Source: Xylona heveae TC161 (taxonomy: Eukaryota; Ascomycota; Xylonomycetes; Xylonales; Xylonaceae). Taken from it: a DNA stretch of 64,000 nt. The notes below the pieces were generated by a model. It had not been told where the DNA came from. It saw nothing but the letters and a program-made list of their open reading frames with translations, and ran no database searches. The stretch covers positions 248,001-312,000 of the forward strand of contig NW_017264202.1 of the NCBI RefSeq assembly GCF_001619985.1, in the 5' to 3' direction. Shown here one piece after another: positions 11,969-21,653 of this stretch. The translations under genes were made by a program, and so were the position numbers. Positions within the stretch are counted from its first letter, which is position 1. Every line of letters begins with the position of its first letter.

Positions 11969-12720
11969 GGGTAATACCAAATAAAAGAATAACCAACAGG
12001 GCAGTAATTAATTCTGAATAGAAAAATGTAGAACCGTTTTGCCACTGCGAAAGGAAAAGCGAACAAGATCAGGGGAGGATGACATTAATTAAACAGGTTG
12101 CGCGGTATGATAGGAGATGAGGGCTTTTGTAGAGAAACAAAGAACTAAAAATCAATTGAGTAGTGGTGTGACGATGAAATTAAAGTCGTTAGATAATGTT
12201 AATAAGTAAGATGCTTCTGGAAGACAAGTCTTTTCTGTGGTTTCGCGTGGTGTCCTGCCTATCGTCAACAAAGAAATGGAGTTGCATGAGACAAAGAGAG
12301 CCTAGGGAAACGTGTATTTGCGCGAACAATGAAATGCGAAATAAAAATCATCGTGCATCACGTAGCATGAAAATGTTTAGCAATCAATATTGCTAGGGGG
12401 AAATCTTCGATGACAAAGAAATCTAATATTGTATATTTGACCTACCGCGGTAGGTAAACAAATCTGCCGTATAATACAAAATTCGAAATTAATAAACCCT
12501 ATCCGTCAATGCCAGCCTTATGCTAATTTCCGAAACCTTAACGCCAGCCGATGCATGCTGTAAGTGGAGAAGATGAGGATGGCGAGCACCGTGTGTGTAT
12601 CTGAGCGTATATACACTGATCCATTGGATGCCGTTCAAATCCGATGTCAATGCGAGATGTCATGCCAGCCTGCTTGTGGTACGCTACTGACTTAAAAAGC
12701 CAAGCTTTGACCAACTTCCA
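11969..12720. other. intergenic region
   Basis: AT-rich sequence upstream of the membrane-protein gene and downstream of TIM22. It contains short open frames only. I see no gene, RNA or repeat that I can support. Confidence 0.45.
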
Positions 12721-14106
12721 TTATTCCTCAGAAGGCATCCGCATGTAGTAGTCAATGGCAGCGCTAAATGCGGCGAAACCGGCACATCCGACAGCAGCCG
12801 CCTGCGGCCCAGCCTTTGCGCCTAAAACACCACCAGTAATGCAGCCTGCCGCAATACCATTGGTAAGATCGTTCTTTGCGCGGAACTAAGAAAGTGTCAG
12901 TGTCGCAATTACAGTATTACTCCTAGTGGCAAGCAAATCATCCGTAAAGAATCAGACTGCCAGAAAATGTAGATGCAAACCCACCGATTCAATGCAGCAT
13001 TCCGTGCCAGAGAAAATCATGCCGACAAGACCAAAGTTCTTGGCCGAGCTGAAACTTCTTGATCCCATATCCTTGAACCCCCGACGTAGTTGTTCCCTCA
13101 ACGGGAGGTTGGTAATAGCTTGACCGGCCGGTGTGAGAGGCGTATCATATGACATCTATATAGGGCCTCAGCAGTCTGCCATTTTCACTAAAGTGGAGGT
13201 GAAACATACACTGGACATGAACAGTCCAAAAGCACCACCAAGAGCAAATCCCATGCCGCCCGCAATGACAGCCTTGGCCGGACAGCTCTCCATTACAGAT
13301 TGCATCTGGATAAATGTTAGCGCCTGTTCGCCATAGATTCTCATTTCCCGGTGAGGTTGGCAATGTTTCCGGATCATTCAATTCTTCTGCTGGTCTGTCT
13401 CGCTGTCTCTCATTCGGTTTGTCGAATCGGATCAAGTCGGTGTCGTTTGGATCCTTGTAGAAAACCTGTCGCTAGCCAGTGCTTCCTTTTCGAAATGCTC
13501 TTCCTCTTTTAAACGTAGTCGGATAAATCCACCTCTTTCATGACTCTAACGTCCCAATCTGACTCAATTGCCCTTCATACCCATCGCTACTAGATGTGTT
13601 CCAGCGCACTGAAACATGCAATTTAGACGCGATTGAACAATAGACAATTTTTTCATCTATTCGGAACTTCAACCTCCCAATATCCATTTCCAGACCATTA
13701 AAGACTGCTGTCCTTGTAATATTGTTTTTTTTTTTTTCAATCCAAACGAGCTCCCGACTTCAGCTACAGCCTCGATTCAGTTCCGTGTAATCATTGATTC
13801 ACTCCAAACAATATATATACCACACCGCAAATCGTAACAATAGCGTCATCGGTGTTTCAATTGAAAGAGGGCGAAGACAGGGTAGACAGGAGGAAAACTC
13901 GACCGAAACTGTTCATAACCTCGAATTCAAATCCAAGAATCAAAGCCAACCACCCTAGGACAAAATCAGCGAGACAATAGGGAATAACCTACGGTCTTAA
14001 TCATGACCTGCTCCTGTTCACCCGGCGTCAGCGGGCCCGAAGGCTGTTGACCTCCGGCGCCAGCACCACCGCCGATGCCACGTCCTGGAAATCCGGGGAA
14101 ACTCAT
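12721..14106 (-). CDS. TIM22: mitochondrial inner-membrane translocase subunit Tim22
   Basis: Channel subunit of the TIM22 carrier translocase, which inserts multispanning carrier proteins into the mitochondrial inner membrane. Four exons: 14106-13993, 13305-13210, 13155-12985, 12885-12721 (181 aa). The Gly-rich N-terminus ([14 protein letters not shown]) is followed by the conserved matrix/membrane core: [20 protein letters not shown] in exon 2, [10 protein letters not shown] and the [17 protein letters not shown] loop in exon 3, GTECCIES at the exon 3/4 junction, and [20 protein letters not shown] near the end. The conserved Cys pair is present. The first intron is unusually long for this window (687 bp; the others are 54 and 99 bp). 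Splice donors are GTAGGT, GTATGT and GTGGGT. Confidence 0.93.
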
Positions 14107-14725
14107 CGTATCTGAAAACGTATATAATAGTCCCAGAGAAACAGAAATAATAGGACTGAAGGCGGTCAGGTCGTCCGGAAGAATCGGCGACAACAAAATA
14201 GGAGAGCAAGATGAATTGTCTAGTCTGACGGAAAGTTTCGTCCGTAAATTTGGGCGATAAACTCGCCGGGAGATTTTCGGGAAGAGCAGGGTAATCAAAG
14301 GTGGATGGACAAAGTGGAGAAAGGTAAAAGATTTGGGGTGTGGCGACACATTTCTTAGTGTGGCTAGTGGGACTTTTCGTGGGGTGGAAGTGTGGCTTGA
14401 TTGCTCCGCAGTTACACCGGAGTCAACCATTTCGCAACTTAGCAAGTCGCGATCATCGTATCTACCAGGGTTTGGCCGAGACATCTCACATTCATCATGC
14501 AATTGACAAGATGGACAATTGAGAATAATAGAAAAAGGGCTCAAAAATCTATCTTGCTACAACAGGGATATATGTGGGGTGTATGCCAGGAAAAAGGACA
14601 GAGCTTCTAAGAACAAAACCGCTCGCTCTATAGTACCAAAACAATAAGAGATGACAACCCGCATCAAAAGAGTCCAAAGAAATGTTTAGTTGAACAGTGA
14701 AAAGCAAGTAGACCTGGCAAGCGCT
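14107..14725. other. TIM22 promoter and DUF4048 gene 3' region
   Basis: Between the TIM22 start and the stop of the next minus-strand gene. A frame is open upstream of and in phase with the TIM22 start, but its translation is not conserved-looking and I treat it as leader sequence. Confidence 0.45.
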
Positions 14726-16407
14726 TCAATCAATCTTTTGGCCCTTCATTGGTGACGGCGAACGAGACAATGGAGCCTGGGACTCATCCGCAGTCTCAAT
14801 GGGCGGTGTGAGGCTCTTTTCCCACTCGCTCATCAGGGTAGACGCTGTTTTCGTGAGATTACTTGGCGTAAGGCTGACTAAGGACGGCCATGGAATTTCT
14901 TCTCGCTTTCTCGGCGTCGAGTGCTGCCTTGATAGTCGGTTGGCAAGGTCAAATGAACTACGTGGCCTTTAAATCAGTCGACACTCCTTACCTCTTGGCG
15001 CAGGGAATTTTACCTCGTACTTGTCCTGGGACTGCTGGCCATTGTTGGCGGAGAAGTTTCACGCTCAGAGGTCGAGGTAAAGCTACTCCGTCGGCTTTTG
15101 CGGGCGGGCGATGGCGAGTCCCAATTGTCCCAGCCGTCGTCGACGTCTGGTTTGGGGGGAGTTTTCCTCCCAGCTTCAGGATCACTCGTAGGCACCGTAG
15201 TGGGCTCGTTCTTCAAGGGGGACGTGGAATTTTTGCGGTCAAAATAGACGCCATTGTCTTTCCAAAAGTCGCCGCCAACGTCAACAAGAGTAGTGTCGTG
15301 GCCATCGTCGTGGGACGCTCTTGCCCGAGAACGCGAACGTGACCGATCAGCATCCCGAGCCTGCCGAACAGGGCTTTTGCCATGGCTTCGCAAGCTGGCA
15401 TTACTCCCCTGTCGTCTGGCCAAGTGCGGTGGGGGTGCGAGCTGTTGTGATCCACGATGACTGGTACCGTTAACTCCTTCATCGCCAACCGTGGCTTGGC
15501 GAAGGTCTTCGATAAATGTCCAGAAGCCTTCCCGAAAATCCACCGCCATTTGCTTTCCGGTTTTGATCAGCGCATCGCGCGTGGGATCACGCGTTTGGGA
15601 ATTAACGGTGTACTCGGACGACCGTTGACCGCTGAGGGGATACATAAAGTCGTCCGTCTCGGATTCGGGTTGAGAATTCGCCGCGGGATTTCGGTCCGTC
15701 GACAGTAAAGAGAGAGTCCTTGCATGGCGTGAAGGTGAAAAGACCTTTCTTTGGCCACGACGAGATGCCTGAAACATGGCTCTTCTTCGTTCCAACTCTC
15801 GGCTCTGTCGACCATGGTCGTCTTGACCGTCGAGACTGGGTCGTCCAGGTGAGCCAGAGAGAGAGCGCATGGGTTCAAAGTGACGAATCTCGCTACGCTT
15901 CTTGGAAGCTTCGTGGACTGCCCATTGCCTCTTGAATTTCTCAAGCTCAGTCTCGGCGCGACTGAGCTCCTCCTTGAGTTCGAGTACCCGCCTCTCCTGG
16001 GCAGCAAGGACAGTCAGAAAATTGGCGGACTCTGTAGGCGAGAGCACGGCAGATTCTTCTGGAGATTCAGCAGGTGGTGTGGATGGACTGATCGCAACGG
16101 AGCTGGATTGGGTGAGCCTGGTATGGCCGAATCGAGGTGATGGCTGAATGGGAAAGCTTAAAGACACCCGGTTACCCTTTCGACTGGGCACTGAGGTGGG
16201 AATCACCTGCTGTGCATTCATCGACTTGTGTGAAGGTGACGATGGGGTCGGCGACTTTGGTTCTGATGAAGGTGCACCTATACGTTCTGCTGGTGCGGGC
16301 ATCACGGGACTGGTCTCGCCCACCGAAGACAGCACTGCTTTGACGCTGGCAGGATCGACACTCGATGACACCCGCTTAGCGTCAGGTCTAGTCAATTCGT
16401 CGGCCAT
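14726..16407 (-). CDS. DUF4048-type coiled-coil protein, function unknown
   Basis: Two exons: 16407-15014 and 14927-14726 (531 aa), with an 86-bp intron (GTAAAA...TCAAG). The start is the first ATG, giving MADELTRPDAKRV; the open frame upstream of it has no ATG. The first 150 residues are Ser/Pro-rich. A coiled coil of about 45 residues follows (LTVLAAQERRVLELKEEL onward), then a Ser/Arg-rich linker, a conserved helix with FREGFWTFIEDLRQATVGDE, and a disordered C-terminus with WDNWDSPSP. This layout fits the fungal DUF4048 proteins. The short second exon ends SPSPMKGQKID. No enzymatic motif; possibly a scaffold (inference only). Confidence 0.75.
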
Positions 16408-16869
16408 GATTGTAAAGAGTATCAGAGAAGAAGAAGAAAGAAGAGAAGAAGCGTAAAAGGGCCCACGAGGGGAGCATGTTGAAGGTTGATTTGAAGGTCG
16501 GTCGGCCACACCATGGTAAACCTAATGCGACTGCAAGCGGGAGGTTCGTCATCACATGGTGGTTTCATCCGTTCTCAGGGGTACGCGGCCCATTTCGCTT
16601 ACGCTTGCAGCCGATCATCCGAAACCGTTCCTGACAGCGTATTTCCTATCCCGTCACATGGGGTTGAAACAATTGTCCGGGCGGATGTCAGAGGGCCATG
16701 ATGGGGACAGAACACTTTTCCGATTAAATCCGATTAATGACAGAACACTATACTAGAGCCGCAATAATTAGATGATGATTGTTATGGTCAAGTGGGTATA
16801 TAGAGGTAATCACTTTTTAGGAGGGTACAGAGTAAGACCATGGTAAATAACACGTTCATGGGGGACATC
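16408..16869. other. promoter of the DUF4048 gene and spacer
   Basis: No gene seen. Mixed-composition sequence that marks the change from conserved genes to the accessory island on its right. Confidence 0.4.
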
Positions 16870-16985
16870 TTTTCCTGGCTTTATCAAATCTAATTGAGCG
16901 GCCCCGGACCTGGCTCAGGGTCCATGTACGAGGTGGGAGGACTTGTACAGCTCTGCCTGGACTTTATCAGCTTCTGTCATTCCCA
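16870..16985. repeat. diverged duplicate of an upstream segment (copy A)
   Basis: Similar by eye to 20540-20655 in the same orientation. Shared blocks in order are TCCTGG-TTTA-CAAATCTAA, GCTCAGGGTCCA-GTA, and GACTTT-TC. The other copy lies about 480-600 bp upstream of the intact PD-(D/E)XK gene, so this may be a relict promoter of a lost or scrambled copy. Alternatively both could be remnants of a short repeated element. Confidence 0.5.
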
Positions 16986-17559
16986 TAGCTGTTACTAATA
17001 CGGCAGCTGAATTGCTCAATGGCTTGTATAACTTTCAAATTTCAAATTCAAGATGTCATCTATTACAAAATCTCTGCAGCGAATAATTGAACCGTTGGAA
17101 AGGCTTCTATCTGTGAGAAGATGGTTGGACCGTTGGATTGGTTCAACCCCAGAACACGTGGATGGTCATCCAAAATCCCACTGCGCATATTTTGACCCAG
17201 AGAGAACCCAAACGCCAGCATGGATTAAAAATAATGATCAGAGAGAAGCTTCAACTTTTCTTTTACAGGGCTGCCTTGAAATTCATTGCACAATCCTCCA
17301 TCTTCTTCCCATATACATACTCAAACATTATCGCAATGTTGCGATACTCGTGGTGTTTTTGGATGAGGCTTTTCTCATCCGTTTCTGTCTCCTTCTTTTG
17401 GTATCTTCCTTCACATCCGTCCTCTCTTTTTTGAGCTCTCTGAAGTTCTCCTCCGTCCGTCTCTGGAGGAGAAGGACGAATTCTTGAGGACTTTCGTGGC
17501 ATGCCTCGTTCCTGCTAGCCACTCTCTTTTGTTTCCACCACCTCTGTTAACATGGTTTA

Positions 17560-18440
17560 AAAAATCCTGCTTGAAGCCATATCACTCACCCTCTCTAGGG
17601 TCTGAAGTATATCCTTGCAGTCGGCCTTGAGGCCTACCCGCCGCATATCAGCTTCTCGAAGACTACTGACAAACTTCACCCACTTGGTGGATGAGTGGTC
17701 GACTTTGGCCTTTCCTTTTCGTCCTTGGGAAAGGTCTTCTTGTAGCTTTTTAGCTACATGGACCAAAATTTTTCCCTAAGCAAACTGTAAAACGAATTGT
17801 CTCGTTTGCTCTTGTCCTTTCTGATGCCGATTCCAATGAGACCTCAGTGCTTTATTCCCAAGGTCCTGGGCAGAGATCTTCATCTATTGAGCGGCCATCT
17901 CCTTTGTGGAGCGCTGCCATCGTTGCAACTTTGTCATTGTTTCTTGCAGTTTCTCGATGGCGTTTGCTCCTGCTTTCAATGGTTAATATTTATTTAGCTG
18001 AATATCACCGAAAAAGGCTCACTATTTTCTATTCCCCTTTAGGATTTTCACTTTATCATTTTTCCTCAGTCTTTTTCAGATAGCCCCGAATAAGTATCCG
18101 TGGATTTTCATCTCCGCCGTGTTATTGACGAGATACACAGAGACGCAGAAAGTGCAAATCGGCCACGACCATCGTCTCCGGATTCGTCAATTCGTTTTCA
18201 AGTCCCGTTATGTCTTCATGCCCATGCAGGGTAGAGTTGCAATGAATAATTCGCAGAAATCAGCGAAAGAATAGACAATAGTCGTTCTGATGTAGAAAGT
18301 AGAACTTAAAGAGGCCGATGCAGATGAATATTCTATAAAGTACCGATATGGAGTAAGAAGCTCTTTCTGTCGAGACGTCCTATATTCGGCCGAGGGTCTT
18401 GGACTCTTGGATAGCATAGCGGGGGAAAATATCGAAGAAA
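17560..18440 (-). pseudogene. decayed coiled-coil host gene, family unknown
   Basis: On the minus strand, about 150 codons between roughly 17,995 and 17,575 read as a coherent, helix-rich protein in one frame (for example KLQETMTKLQRWQ, SAQDLGNKALRSHWNRHQ, KADCKDILQTLER) but with about two internal breaks. A GTGAGT donor follows the last coherent codon. Further upstream, up to about 18,440, weaker coding-like stretches occur in more than one frame (LENELTNPETMVVADLHFLRL). I do not recognise the family. It sits in the same accessory island as the intact coiled-coil/PD-(D/E)XK pair, but I see no clear sequence similarity to the intact coiled-coil gene. Confidence 0.5.
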
Positions 18441-18654
18441 GCGATGAGCCGTGTCTTTATACTGCCAGTTACTGATGAGTAAATGTTTTGATTGAATCCA
18501 ACGCGTGATGGTGGTATGTACGTAAACAAGTATTCATGGGTGCATGGTGAAGCAGGAAGGTGGTTAGTAACTTGGTTGACGAGAGGGTTCGACAGATAGA
18601 GAAAGAGCGACAGATATGATTAACTCCAGATGTTCACTTTCTGGCTAAAGGCTC

Positions 18655-18770
18655 GCTGAGAATTTTGACGCCAGTGCTTAAAATGGACCAAAAATCTAAT
18701 GCGGAGGGGATTGTGAAAAAGCTCGAGGATATGAGATCCTACGCGACTTCAATAGATATTTATATCAAGC
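18655..18770 (+). pseudogene. relic of the 3' end of the PD-(D/E)XK gene
   Basis: This stretch is clearly related to 21555-21680, the last 35 or so codons and stop region of the intact gene at 21135-21653. Shared blocks include TTTTGACGCC-GTGCT, GACCAAAAA-CT-ATGCGGAG and GAGGATATGA-ATCCTACGC. Frame-disrupting differences are present and no upstream part of the gene remains in readable form, so this is a decayed fragment. It lies just downstream of the 3' end of the intact coiled-coil gene, consistent with an old tandem duplication of the pair. Confidence 0.75.
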
Positions 18771-18849
18771 AACCAGAGGACGCCCTTTGTTCAGGAAGGA
18801 TATACGTTACAGAAGCAAGCGACAATGTCAATTAAGCCTTTCAATCAAA

Positions 18850-20139
18850 TCACAGATCCTTGAGAAAGTCCGCGGCAACATCGTCCACGCTTCTGCCATA
18901 TGCAAAGCGGAACAATTCGGCACAGTGATTAGAAAATGACGTGTCTTGGAGCAAATTGTGCCACCTTTCTGGCAGACGTTCCGCGCCCAACTGTTTAGCA
19001 AAACGAGCGTCTTTTTTTTGATGCTCCTCGTCTTTCTTTCGGTGGACCAACAGCACTGCAAATTCCCAACTGCTTGTTCCAGTTCGCGAAGGTTTGATGC
19101 TCTGGATACAGTGACTACTGTGTCAATTTACCTAACTTACTGTGTGCGATGTATTGATGTTTGAATCATTTTGGGATGGTTTACTCACCTGGCAAGGATG
19201 CATAAAGTTTGCAAAAAAGCTCATGGGGAATCCAATTTTCTCGGCCTCGTCCTCTGTCAGTTGCTCGACCAGCCTCAAATCGCGCATCACTGTATGGGTT
19301 TCCGACTCTGTTTCGTCTCCAAAATATTCATCCAATGCTGTATCGGTGTCTTGTGCTGCTGATTGACCTGTCTCCCCTTTGAACTCTTGCTCGACAAGCT
19401 TTTCCCAGACTTTTGCCATGACATCGAGAAAGAGATTGTTCCTCCCATCAAGGAGCCGCGGTACACCATCGATTTGTCGCTTTATTCTCAAATCATTGCG
19501 TTCTTTTCGTAGTTCTTCAATTTCCTCTGTCACATTCCTATTTGCTTTTTGAATATCTTTGTTGAATCCAATTTCTCTCTTGAAGGACTGAGATTCTGCC
19601 CGGAAAGACTCAAATTCTGCTCGNNNNNNNNNNNNNNNNNNNNNNNNNNNNNNNNNNNNNNNNNNNNNNNNNNNNNNNNNNNNNNNNNNNNNNNNNNNNN
19701 NNNNNNNNNNNNNNNNNNNNNNNNNNNNNNNNNNNNNNNNNNNNNNNNNNNNNNNNNNNNNNNNNNNNNNNNNNNNNNGACTCAAATTCTGCTCGAGATT
19801 CTGCCCGGAAAGACTCAAATTCTGCTCGGGATTTTGCCCGGAGAGACTCAAATTCTGCTCGAGATTCTGCCCGTAGAGACTCAAATTCTGTCCGAGTAGA
19901 CTCGGATTCTCTTCGACTAAGTTCAATCTCTCTTCGAGTAATCTCAAATTCTTTTTTCAGATCGGCAATTTGTTCATCTATCCTAGAGAGAAATTAGTTA
20001 TAGTTCTGTTGAGGGAAAATGATTTAGCTTCTTGCTCTTCTGTTCGCCTAGCCATGTCTTCCATCATTTTCTCCACCACGGATTCCAGCTGTTTGTATTG
20101 GTCAATGGCATCACCTGTGTGAGACTGCTGGGGCGCCAT
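18850..20139 (-). CDS. coiled-coil protein with 33-bp (11-residue) repeats, function unknown; interrupted by an assembly gap
   Basis: Three exons by hand splicing: 20139-20036, 19982-19189, 19101-18850. The first intron (53 bp) is GC-AG: donor GCAAGA, acceptor CTCTCTAG, branch-like ACTAAT. The second is 87 bp, GTGAGT...TATCCAG. The N-terminus (MAPQQSHTGDAIDQYK) leads into a long coiled coil (EEIDEQIADLKKEFEITRRE) and then 11-residue repeats of the form FESFRAESRAE. A 155-N gap falls inside the repeats, so true length and frame across the gap are unknown. After the repeats comes a conserved-looking globular part (IDGVPRLLDGRNNLFLDVMA, then acidic DEYFGDETESE) and a C-terminal exon with WHNLLQDTSFSNHCAELFRF. 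No catalytic motif. About 1 kb separates its start from the divergent PD-(D/E)XK gene. I do not recognise the family. Confidence 0.7.
19624..19778. other. assembly gap (155 N) inside the repeat array
   Basis: A run of N flanked on both sides by the same 33-bp repeat. The stated length is not informative about the number of missing repeat units. Confidence 0.99.
19779..19910 (-). repeat. 33-bp tandem repeats in the coiled-coil gene
   Basis: Roughly four imperfect copies with a 33-bp period right of the gap, and part of another to its left (about 19,590-19,623). They encode an 11-residue unit (consensus AEFES-RAESR), which fits a hendecad coiled coil. The assembly probably collapsed or broke here because of the repeat. 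Confidence 0.85.
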
Positions 20140-20539
20140 GATGTTAGGTGAACGTCCAGTCGATGCAAAAATAAAACAAGTAATTATAATAAGATTTTTT
20201 TTGTCCTTGTGTTGGATGCAGTCTTGGTGTTATAATCAATAGCTTGTCCTCTGGTTGTAAAGTTACAACCGATGTAGGATTGTCGTTACCTTTATATGTG
20301 TCCTTTGGCCAGATATCGATTTCTTTTCCCCTTTTCTGACTATTAAATGGGCTGGAAATGGTCAAGCTTTGCACAGTCTCTAAGCCCGATAAAAGGAGAA
20401 CTTGGGTATAAAAGACTATGACTCTTCTGCTAGTTGCGTTGATAATGATACACATATTCGCTTGCCAATAAAGTACCGCCCCATGTTAACCCCAGATTTC
20501 TACACTTGGCCATATGCTCGCTAATTTGAAGTGACTAGT

Positions 20540-20655
20540 CTATCCTGGGTTTAGCAAATCTAACTTGGCGCGACGATTCTGACGGAGAGCTCAGGGTCCA
20601 CGTAACGACTTGTTATAGTCCCACCATGACTTTGTCGCGGCAGAAATCACTTTTG
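20540..20655. repeat. diverged duplicate of an upstream segment (copy B)
   Basis: Partner of 16870-16985, in the same orientation, upstream of the intact PD-(D/E)XK gene. The shared blocks are separated by small insertions and deletions. Confidence 0.5.
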
Positions 20656-20869
20656 ATTTTGGCTATGGCTATGAATTGCATATCATGGTACCTTATGTGT
20701 TCGCCATAATCCAGATACTCATCTATCATGGCTCGTCACTCGAAATGAGGATAGCTGTTCAATAGTTGCCCAAGAAAATGCATTGATGTGTAGACTGTGT
20801 AACACAAACCAAGCGCTTAGAGAGCCAATGCGACGTAGGAAAGGAGTCAACCCTGGTCCTCGATATGGG

Positions 20870-20879
20870 TATATAAAAG
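20870..20879 (+). promoter_or_regulatory. TATA box of the PD-(D/E)XK gene
   Basis: TATATAAAAG, a near-perfect TATA element, about 256 bp upstream of the start codon. It implies a leader of about 220 nt and a regulated rather than housekeeping promoter (inference). Confidence 0.55.
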
Positions 20880-21134
20880 GCCAGAAGAATGTTCCCCGCT
20901 TCAAAGAGAAAGGGAACAAACCCTTCGTCAATACACCAGTCATTCGGCCTTCAAAAATACACTGTCCGTTCATTTCACTAGTCATCATTAATTGGGTGAA
21001 ATATCGTAAGTTGCTGCTCATCGCCAGTTCATCTCTTCCAAATAAAATGCCATTCACTATGTCCGAGCTAAACGCAAATTCATCCCAAGGCTCACCAGCG
21101 TCCAGCTGTCAGATACAAATCTGAACCAAAAAAA

Positions 21135-21653
21135 ATGTCATACCTCGAGCTCACGGGTCTTCAGGGTTGCATCGAATGTGTTACCCCAGACTCTCCACGC
21201 CAAAAGGTCAAAACGCTCTGGTCGAATCTACTCTCTTATCATTTCCCCAGCACGGGCTATTACACCGTGATCAAACCGGCATCCCACAAAATCGATGAAA
21301 CGACCAAAGATTGGCCAGATCTCACAGTGGTCAAGGTCATAAGGGGCGAGAAAGTGCCACGCGGGAACCTCGTCATGGTTGAATGCAAGCGCAGAGAGCT
21401 TGATGTGCCCTCTGAATGGGCTAAGCTTGAGCAGCAGGAAACTCAGCAGATGATTATAGACAAGATGAGAGCGACCTGGAATGACGAAGCCAAAAGGCTT
21501 TACGCGGCGATCGCGATTGGACTGAGTGTCAGGTTTTATGCATTGAATGGCGACGAGTTCAGGGTTTTGACGCCGGTGCTGAAGGTAGACCAAAAACCTG
21601 ATGCGGAGCGGATTGTGAAAGTGGTTGAGGATATGAAATCCTACGCTGCTTGA
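21135..21653 (+). CDS. small PD-(D/E)XK nuclease-fold protein, function unknown
   Basis: Intronless, 172 aa, start ATG at 21135 with A-rich upstream context. The pattern WPDLTVV (Asp62) followed 20 residues later by VMVECKRRE (Glu83, Lys85) is the classical PD-(D/E)XK catalytic motif, placed between a helix containing KVKTLWSNLL and a helical C-terminus (EWAKLEQQETQQMIIDKMRA). The last third (AIAIGLSVRFYALNGDEFRV) looks like two strands plus a helix. The full motif set suggests a metal-binding nuclease fold, but activity is not shown. Such small proteins occur scattered in accessory regions of filamentous fungi (general impression, not a database result). It is divergent from the coiled-coil gene; a decayed copy of its 3' end lies at 18655-18770. 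Confidence 0.75.
   Translation: MSYLELTGLQGCIECVTPDSPRQKVKTLWSNLLSYHFPSTGYYTVIKPASHKIDETTKDWPDLTVVKVIRGEKVPRGNLVMVECKRRELDVPSEWAKLEQQETQQMIIDKMRATWNDEAKRLYAAIAIGLSVRFYALNGDEFRVLTPVLKVDQKPDAERIVKVVEDMKSYAA

Larger units (their letters stand above)
20140..21134. other. divergent promoter region of the coiled-coil and PD-(D/E)XK genes
   Basis: About 1 kb between two diverging genes. It contains copy B of the duplicated segment (20540-20655) and a strong TATA box. A 114-codon open frame at 20783-21124 (+) ends just before the downstream start, in another frame, and probably reflects leader sequence. Confidence 0.55.

Noticed and set aside
17053-17487. 144-codon plus-strand frame in the accessory island
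   Set aside because: No domain; overlaps low-complexity sequence, and the minus strand there looks like the tail of decayed coding sequence.
16870-20655. reading the accessory island as a mobile element
   Set aside because: The duplicated segments are direct, diverged and lack target-site duplications that I can see; local tandem duplication explains them more simply.
20783-21124. 114-codon frame just before the PD-(D/E)XK gene
   Set aside because: Contains the TATA box and probable leader, is in a different frame, and no splice joins it to the gene.
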